A stretch of DNA of 21,012 nt from VRUE01 sp035548675. Lineage in GTDB: Bacteria > Actinomycetota > Thermoleophilia > Solirubrobacterales > 70-9. Each line of letters opens with the position of its first letter. Position 1 is the first letter of the stretch. Location: the NCBI GenBank assembly GCA_035548675.1, contig DASZSJ010000049.1:1-21012 (forward strand). Direction: 5' to 3'. The notes beneath the pieces were generated by a model. That model was not told where the DNA came from, searched no databases, and saw nothing but the letters and a program-made list of their open reading frames with translations. Shown here piece after piece: positions 16,845-21,012 of this stretch. The position numbers and the translations under genes are program-made.

Positions 16845-17518
16845 TGGCGAGCGCGGAGGAGCGCCGCGAGGAGCTGGTCGCGCTCTTCAACGAGGTCAAG
16901 GCCTGCACCAGGTGCCCGCTGCACGAGACCCGCACCAAGGCCGTCTTCGGTGCCGGCGACGCCAACGCCGACCTGATGTTCGTCGGCGAGGCACCGGGGG
17001 CCGAAGAGGACCGCCAGGGTCTGCCCTTCGTCGGCCGCGCCGGCCAGCTGCTCAACCAGATGTTGGAAGAGATCGGGCTCTCGCGGGAGGAGGTCTTCAT
17101 CGCCAACGTGCTGAAGAGTCGGCCGCCCGGCAACCGCGATCCCCAGCCCCTGGAGATCGAGGCCTGCAAGCCCTACCTCTTCGAGCAGGTGCGGCTGATC
17201 GAGCCGACGGTGATCTGCACGCTGGGCAACTTCGCCACCAAGCTGCTCAGCGGCAACCCTGCCGGGATCACCAAGGTGAGGGGCACCCCCCAGGTGCACG
17301 AGCTCGGCGGCCGCAGCGTCTTCCTCTTCCCGATCTTCCACCCGGCGGCGGCGCTGCGCACCCCGGCCGTGAAGGAAACGCTGCGCGAGGACTTCGCCAA
17401 GCTGCCCGAGCTGCTGGCGATGGGACCGCCGGTGGCAGCGGAAGAGCCGGAGGATGAGCCCACCGCGGCGGAGGCGGCGCCCGAGCCCTCCGCCGACCAG
17501 CTCGACTTCTTCGGCTGA
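16844..17518 (+). CDS. family 4 uracil-DNA glycosylase (Fe-S)
   Basis: A 224-residue base-excision-repair enzyme that removes uracil from DNA. Four Cys suited to the 4Fe-4S cluster are C21 and C24 (CTRCPL), C108 and C125. The active-site motif GEAPGAEED is at 48-56 and the C-terminal motif FHPAAALR lies near 167. The usual N-V-K-C-RPPGNRDP reads NVLKSRPPGNRDP here. After the fold comes an acidic, Ala/Pro/Glu-rich tail of about 25 residues ending QLDFFG, which resembles a sliding-clamp-binding motif. Translationally coupled to the FmdB gene. Confidence 0.92.
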   Translation: MASAEERREELVALFNEVKACTRCPLHETRTKAVFGAGDANADLMFVGEAPGAEEDRQGLPFVGRAGQLLNQMLEEIGLSREEVFIANVLKSRPPGNRDPQPLEIEACKPYLFEQVRLIEPTVICTLGNFATKLLSGNPAGITKVRGTPQVHELGGRSVFLFPIFHPAAALRTPAVKETLREDFAKLPELLAMGPPVAAEEPEDEPTAAEAAPEPSADQLDFFG

Positions 17519-17535
17519 GGCGAAAGGTCGGCGAG

Positions 17536-17967
17536 GTGAAGCTCGAGTCCGGCTCCGCCGCCGCGACCGAAGCGCTCGGCGCCGAGCTCGCCGCGCGGCT
17601 TGGGCCCGGCGACGTGGTCGTCGTCAGCGGCGAGGTGGGGGCGGGCAAGACGACGCTGATCCGCGGCGCCTGCCGGGCGCTCGGGGTCGAGGGCCCGATC
17701 ACCTCGCCGACCTTCACCGTCGGCCAGCGCTACGGCGGCGGTCGGCTGCCGGTCGCCCACCTCGACCTCTACCGGCTCGAGGACATGGAGAGCGAGGACC
17801 CGGCCCTGCTCGACGACTACCTCGACCCCGGCGGCATCGCCTTCGTCGAGTGGCCGGCGCTGGCGCTGCCGCGGCTCGCTGGGGGGCGGGCGATCGCGGT
17901 CCGCCTCGCCCACGCCGGCGGCGATCGGCGCGAGATCGAGCTGCCCGCCGCATCCCCCAGCAAATAG
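17536..17967 (+). CDS. tsaE: tRNA t6A37 biosynthesis ATPase TsaE
   Basis: A 143-residue P-loop ATPase needed with TsaB and TsaD for N6-threonylcarbamoyladenosine at tRNA position 37. Walker A GEVGAGKT is at 32-39, the switch region SPTFTV at 57-62, HLDLYRL at 75-81 and the family's FVEWP near 111. Length is normal. GTG 17536 has AAAGG about 10 nt upstream. It heads the group tsaE, secreted protein, tsaB, rimI, tsaD. It starts 17 nt after the glycosylase gene and may be read from the same transcript. Confidence 0.93.
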   Translation: MKLESGSAAATEALGAELAARLGPGDVVVVSGEVGAGKTTLIRGACRALGVEGPITSPTFTVGQRYGGGRLPVAHLDLYRLEDMESEDPALLDDYLDPGGIAFVEWPALALPRLAGGRAIAVRLAHAGGDRREIELPAASPSK

Positions 17968-17970
17968 CCG

Positions 17971-18002
17971 TGTTCGAGGAATGGTGCATGTAGCATCGAA
18001 CA
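17971..18002. promoter_or_regulatory. inverted repeat around a candidate promoter
   Basis: TGTTCGA (17971-17977) and TCGAACA (17996-18002) are perfect inverted copies 18 nt apart. TAGCAT at 17991-17996 fits a -10 box for the secreted-protein gene (start 18034). The arms point the opposite way from a LexA box, so another regulator or chance is implied. Confidence 0.3.
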
Positions 18003-18033
18003 ACGTCGAAACGCGAACTGGAGGGACGCCGGA

Positions 18034-18411
18034 ATGAAGGGACTGAAGACGCTGACCGCGGTGCTGATCGGGGTCGCACTGCTGGCGAGCGCCGCCTTCG
18101 CGGCGACGGCGGGCGCGGCTGCCTACAAGCACTACGTCGCCTGCGGCGTCTCCCAGAACGCGAAGCCGAAGCACAAGTGCCCGAAGAAAGCCAAGAAGGG
18201 CGCCTTCTTCAAAAGCCTCAAGGCCGACGTCAACTACAGCGTCTGCGTCCACTTCCCAACCGGCAAGAACATCTGCGCGAAAGCGCAACCGGCGGTCCAG
18301 GGCACGCTCTACGTCAACAAGATCACCTCGAACATCCCCGGCAAGCACCGGGTGACCTGGTTTGTCGAAGGCAAACGGGTCGGCGCCTACGTCTTCAAGG
18401 TCACTGGCTGA
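18034..18411 (+). CDS. small secreted protein, unknown function
   Basis: A 125-residue protein with a clear signal peptide: MKGLK, a hydrophobic core to about residue 24, then an AFA-A / AGA-A type cleavage zone. The mature part (about 95 residues) is basic, with a Lys-rich stretch near 45-60 and four Cys (in VACGV, HKCPK, YSVCVH and NICAK) that could form two disulfides. Alternating strands such as GTLYVNKI, HRVTWFVEGKRVGAYVFKV suggest a beta-sandwich. ATG 18034 has GGAGGG 8 nt upstream. It sits between tsaE and tsaB, where no exported protein is expected; tsaB overlaps its end by about 50 nt. I do not recognise the family. Confidence 0.8.
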   Translation: MKGLKTLTAVLIGVALLASAAFAATAGAAAYKHYVACGVSQNAKPKHKCPKKAKKGAFFKSLKADVNYSVCVHFPTGKNICAKAQPAVQGTLYVNKITSNIPGKHRVTWFVEGKRVGAYVFKVTG

Positions 18412-19162
18412 CCTGGGCGCTCAGGGGAGGGCGGTCGTCGGCTTCGACACGGCGACCGCCGACACGGCCGTCTGCGCGGTGCGCGACGGCGAGGTCGTGC
18501 ACGAGGAGCTGCTCGGGCTCGCGGCGGACGGCAGCCCGCGGCACTCGACCGCCCTGCTGGCCGAGGTGGAGCGGGCGGTCGCGGCCTGCGGCGGTTGGGA
18601 CGAGGTGGGCGGGCTGGCGGTGGGGCGGGGTCCCGGCTCCTTCGTCGGCATCCGCATCGGCCTCGCAACGGCGCGCGGGCTGGCGGCGAGCACCGGCGTG
18701 CCGGCGGCCGGCGCCTGCACCCTCGACGCCCTGGGGCGCGGAATCTCCGAGTGGCCCAATCGCACCGCTGCGCCTTTGCTCCCCGATGAGGAGCAAAGGC
18801 GCAGCGGAAGCCTGGCGGTGCTTGACGCGCGCCGTGGTGAGGTCTTCGCGGCGCTCTACGACGACGCCGGCGAGGGGCTCTGGGAGCCGCTCGTTGCCGC
18901 GCCGGCGGAGCTCGCCGAGCGCCTCGCCGCGCTGCCTGCGCCCCCGCGAGCGGCCGGCTCGGGGGCGGTACGCTTTCGGAATGAGCTGGCGAGCCGGGGA
19001 GTGGAGATTCCCGAGGACGCCGACCCCGTCCACCGCGTGGCCGCGCGACACCTCTGCGCCCTCGCGGCGGACGGCCCCGGGGAGCCGCTCGAACCGATCT
19101 ACCTGAGGCCTCCCGATGCGCAGCGATGGCGTGAGCGACACGATTCCCAGAGAGCCCGCTGA
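18362..19162 (+). CDS. tsaB: tRNA t6A37 biosynthesis protein TsaB
   Basis: An inactive ASKHA-fold partner of TsaD, 266 residues if the only standard in-frame start, TTG 18362, is used. The family fold begins at VVGFDTATADTAVC (about residue 25). The TTG start overlaps the secreted-protein gene by 50 nt, and a CTG at 18404 or 18413 is an alternative, so the N-terminus is uncertain. The TsaB hallmark GRGPGSFVGIRIGLATARGLA is present, then LDALG and LAVLDARRGEVFAALY. Between the last two lies an unusually long linker encoded by a perfect 43-bp palindrome (18765-18807). The end overlaps rimI by up to 47 nt. Confidence 0.88.
   Translation: MSKANGSAPTSSRSLADLGAQGRAVVGFDTATADTAVCAVRDGEVVHEELLGLAADGSPRHSTALLAEVERAVAACGGWDEVGGLAVGRGPGSFVGIRIGLATARGLAASTGVPAAGACTLDALGRGISEWPNRTAAPLLPDEEQRRSGSLAVLDARRGEVFAALYDDAGEGLWEPLVAAPAELAERLAALPAPPRAAGSGAVRFRNELASRGVEIPEDADPVHRVAARHLCALAADGPGEPLEPIYLRPPDAQRWRERHDSQRAR
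18765..18807. repeat. perfect inverted repeat inside tsaB
   Basis: Arms of 18 nt (18765-18782 and 18790-18807) are exact reverse complements around CCGATGA; the left arm begins CCGCTGCGCC. It is in frame and encodes about 14 residues with no stop. Confidence 0.92.
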
Positions 19163-19601
19163 GGCGGGCGCCGCCGGCGCCGTGCGCCGGCTCGCCTACA
19201 GCGACCTGCCGGCGGTGATCTCGATCGAGCGCCGCGCCTTCCCGACCCCCTGGTCGCTGGCGATGTTCGTGCTCGAGCTCTCCAAGCCCTCGGGTATCTG
19301 CCTCGCCGCCACGGAGGGGAACGAGCTGCTCGGCTACCTCGTCTGCTCCCGCTACGACCAGGTCTGGCACCTGATGAACGTCGCCGTCGCCCCCGAACAC
19401 CGCCGCCGCGGCGTCGCCCGGCGCCTGATCGCCAAGCTGATCGAGGAGGGCGGCGGCAGCCTGCCCTTCACGCTCGAGGTGCGGGTCTCCAACCAGCCGG
19501 CGATCGCGATGTACGAACGGCTTGGCTTCCGCTCCGCCGGCGTGCGCCCTCGCTATTACCAGGACAATGGCGAGGACGCGCTGATCATGTGGCTCGACTG
19601 A
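19116..19601 (+). CDS. rimI: GNAT acetyltransferase RimI-like
   Basis: A 161-residue N-acetyltransferase of the RimI type (N-terminal acetylation of ribosomal protein S18 in Escherichia coli). GNAT features are LPAVISIERRAFPTPWS, the acetyl-CoA loop VAPEHRRRGVARRLI, the strand LEVRVSNQPAIAMYERLGF, and the end RPRYYQDNGEDALIMWLD, closely RimI-like. Start is ATG 19116 or GTG 19131; either overlaps the end of tsaB. The tsaB-rimI-tsaD order is common in bacteria. Confidence 0.92.
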   Translation: MRSDGVSDTIPREPAEAGAAGAVRRLAYSDLPAVISIERRAFPTPWSLAMFVLELSKPSGICLAATEGNELLGYLVCSRYDQVWHLMNVAVAPEHRRRGVARRLIAKLIEEGGGSLPFTLEVRVSNQPAIAMYERLGFRSAGVRPRYYQDNGEDALIMWLD

Positions 19602-19617
19602 GCCTGCGCCGCCGGCC

Positions 19618-20637
19618 ATGCCTCTTCTAGCCATCGAGACCTCCTGCGACGACACCTGCGCGGCCGTTCTCGATGGGCCGCGCATCCGCTCCAACGTGAT
19701 CTCCTCGCAGGCGGCCGCGCACGCCCAGTTCGGCGGCGTTGTGCCCGAGGTCGCCTCGCGTCATCACCTCGAGCTGACCGCGCCGGTGGTCGAGGCGGCG
19801 CTCGCCGAGGCCGGGACCGGGCTCGACGAGATAGAGGCGATCGCCGTCACCGCCGGCCCCGGCCTGATCGGCGCGCTGCTGGTCGGGGTAAGCACCGCCA
19901 AGGCGCTTGCCGCCCCGCGCCGCCTGCCGCTGATCCCGGTCGATCACCTGCAGGGCCACGTCGCCGCCAACTTCCTCGAGCCCGAGCCGCTCGAGCCGCC
20001 CTTTCTCTGCCTCCTCGCCAGCGGCGGCCACACGCTGCTGGCCGGGGTGCGCGACCACGACGGCTACGAGCTGCTCGGCCAGACCCTCGACGACGCGGCC
20101 GGCGAGGCCTTTGACAAGGTGGCGCGCCTGCTCGGCCTCGGCTATCCCGGCGGCCCGGCGCTGGAAAGGGCCGCGCGCGACGGCGACCCGGAGGCGTTCG
20201 AGATGCCGGTGGCGATGAGCCGCGACCCCGGCCTCGACTTCAGCTTCAGCGGGCTGAAGACCGCCCTCGTCTACCTCTGCCGCGACCTCGGCCCGGAGCA
20301 GGTCGAGGCCCGCCGCGCCGACCTCGCCGCCAGCTTCCAGGCCGCCGCCGTCGGCCAGCTCGTCGCCAAGCTGGAGCGAGCGCTGAAGCGAGGGGAGTGG
20401 AGCGCGGTGGCGCTCGGCGGCGGCGTCGCCGCCAACGGCCCGCTGCGCGAGGCGGTCGCAGCGCTCTGTGAGCGCAACGACCTGCGGCTGAAGCTCGTGC
20501 CGCTGTCGCTCTGCACCGACAACGCCGCGATGATCGGCTCCGCCGCCCGCTTCGCCACGCCGATCCCCTACCCCGACTACCTCGCCTACGACGCCTTCCC
20601 CACCCGCAAACCCCCCGCCGACGGGCCTCAAACGTGA
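19618..20637 (+). CDS. tsaD: tRNA N6-adenosine threonylcarbamoyltransferase
   Basis: A 339-residue catalytic subunit of the t6A37 machinery. It has the N-terminal LAIETSCDDT phosphate motif, metal ligands H110 and H114 in HLQGH and D301 in CTDNAAM, plus LASGGHT, the FSFSGLKTA segment and GGGVAANGPLR. Length is usual. ATG 19618 lies 16 nt after rimI. The last few codons (ADGPQT) and the TGA at 20635-20637 come from palindromic repeat E, so the natural C-terminus has been replaced or extended. Confidence 0.96.
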   Translation: MPLLAIETSCDDTCAAVLDGPRIRSNVISSQAAAHAQFGGVVPEVASRHHLELTAPVVEAALAEAGTGLDEIEAIAVTAGPGLIGALLVGVSTAKALAAPRRLPLIPVDHLQGHVAANFLEPEPLEPPFLCLLASGGHTLLAGVRDHDGYELLGQTLDDAAGEAFDKVARLLGLGYPGGPALERAARDGDPEAFEMPVAMSRDPGLDFSFSGLKTALVYLCRDLGPEQVEARRADLAASFQAAAVGQLVAKLERALKRGEWSAVALGGGVAANGPLREAVAALCERNDLRLKLVPLSLCTDNAAMIGSAARFATPIPYPDYLAYDAFPTRKPPADGPQT

Positions 20638-20668
20638 CATATCGACACGCTTTCGGCCCGTCGGCCCC
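20617..20668 (+). repeat. palindromic repeat family 2, copy E
   Basis: Two 20-nt arms (20617-20636 and 20646-20665) pair at 17 positions around ACATATCGA. It contains the tsaD stop codon and the first possible start of the glutaredoxin-like gene (GTG 20634). It is 46/52 identical to copy D in the same orientation. Confidence 0.88.
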
Positions 20669-20912
20669 GGTGGTGACGGTTTACTCGCGGCCCGGGTGTC
20701 ACCTGTGCGCCGAGGCGATCGACGCCCTCGTCGCCCTCCACGATGAGGGGTACCGTTTCGAGCTGCACGAGGTGGACATCGAGAGCGAGGAGCTGCTGCT
20801 GCGGCGCCTGCTGGAGAAGATCCCGGTGGTCGAGGTCGACGGAGCGGTGGTCTCAGAGCTCGTCCTCGACGAGGCGGCCGTGCGCGCGAGGCTGGATACT
20901 GTGGGGGCGTGA
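20634..20912 (+). CDS. glutaredoxin-like protein (thioredoxin fold, CxxC)
   Basis: Up to 92 residues. The family part is VVTVYSRPGCHLCAEAID, with active-site CHLC, then the helix, FELHEVDIESEE, the cis-Pro segment KIPVVEVDG and a C-terminal helix. This fits the short DUF836/GrxC-like oxidoreductases found next to rex in actinobacteria. The GTG at 20634 lies in repeat E and would add 12 residues ending GPSAP with no counterpart in the fold. GTG 20670 or 20673 is the more natural start, though no ribosome site is clear. The TGA overlaps the rex GTG. Confidence 0.82.
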   Translation: MTYRHAFGPSAPVVTVYSRPGCHLCAEAIDALVALHDEGYRFELHEVDIESEELLLRRLLEKIPVVEVDGAVVSELVLDEAAVRARLDTVGA

Positions 20913-21012
20913 GTGCCTTGATCGAAGAGCAGGACACGGCGGCCAGCGGGCTGATCGTCGACGGCGAGAGGCTTTCGCTGGGGGTCGCCGCCCGCCTCTC
21001 GCGCTACCTGCA
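20909..21012 (+). CDS. rex: redox-sensing repressor Rex, N-terminal part (partial)
   Basis: GTG 20909 overlaps the TGA of the preceding gene. 34 codons are visible before the window ends. After a short acidic lead the sequence LSLGVAARLSRYLQ matches the first helix of the Rex winged-helix DNA-binding domain (P-x-x-x-x-RL-x-x-YL). Rex senses NADH/NAD+ and represses respiratory and fermentative genes. Position after a glutaredoxin-like gene supports the call, but the NAD-binding part is outside the window. Confidence 0.75.
   Translation, partial: MSALIEEQDTAASGLIVDGERLSLGVAARLSRYL

Noticed and set aside
17971..18002. TGTTCGA...TCGAACA as an SOS box
   Set aside because: A LexA box is GAAC-N4-GTTC; here the half-sites are in the opposite order and 18 nt apart.

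Overview
This window is a G+C-rich, densely packed stretch of bacterial chromosome. High GC, frequent GTG starts, -10 boxes of the TAnnnT type placed 6-9 nt before the start codon, and a glutaredoxin-like gene followed by rex suggest a member of the Actinomycetota. A deep-branching line such as the Thermoleophilia/Solirubrobacterales fits, but that placement is inference. No rRNA, tRNA, CRISPR array or complete insertion sequence with a recognisable transposase was seen.

Layout. 1-956: the C-terminal end of a membrane transporter (MFS-like) and an overlapping unknown membrane-anchored protein. 993-3436: a DoxX-like membrane protein divergent from uvrB. 3474-4797: a SnoaL/NTF2-like protein divergent from a thioredoxin with a C-terminal extension that carries a hexapeptide repeat. 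4825-5831: a lower-GC gene for a winged-helix/DUF559-type protein, framed by two inverted copies of a palindromic repeat that hold its start and stop codons. 5878-8757: uvrA, with a LexA-type box (GAAC-N4-GTTC) in its promoter. 8868-12031: a sugar ABC transporter (lipoprotein, single-domain ATPase, permease), convergent with a ROK sugar kinase (12307-13266). 13381-13965: a hexapeptide-repeat acyltransferase. 14136-16496: panC-panD-panB. 16587-17518: an FmdB zinc ribbon and a family 4 uracil-DNA glycosylase. 17536-20637: tsaE, a small secreted protein, tsaB, rimI and tsaD. 20634 to the end: a glutaredoxin-like protein and the first 34 codons of rex.

Function. The window joins DNA repair (uvrB, uvrA, udg), sugar uptake with possible phosphorylation, pantothenate synthesis (panB and panC make pantothenate, panD supplies beta-alanine), tRNA t6A37 modification (tsaE/tsaB/tsaD, with rimI), and thiol/redox functions (thioredoxin, glutaredoxin-like protein, Rex).

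The unexpected content is small repeated elements. (i) Two 81-nt cistrons of identical length lie between xylG and the permease gene and between panD and panB. They align without gaps, overlap both neighbours by their start and stop codons, and share two adjacent hairpins. (ii) One palindromic repeat family has two copies bounding the DUF559 gene and a solo copy before fmdB. (iii) A second palindromic family has copies at 13290 and 20617; the latter carries the tsaD stop and the glutaredoxin start. (iv) A 221-bp MITE-like unit with 20-bp inverted ends bounded by CTAG sits on the permease stop codon. (v) A perfect 18-bp-arm palindrome lies in frame inside tsaB. These recurring elements, placed at or inside gene ends, are the most likely undescribed biology here.
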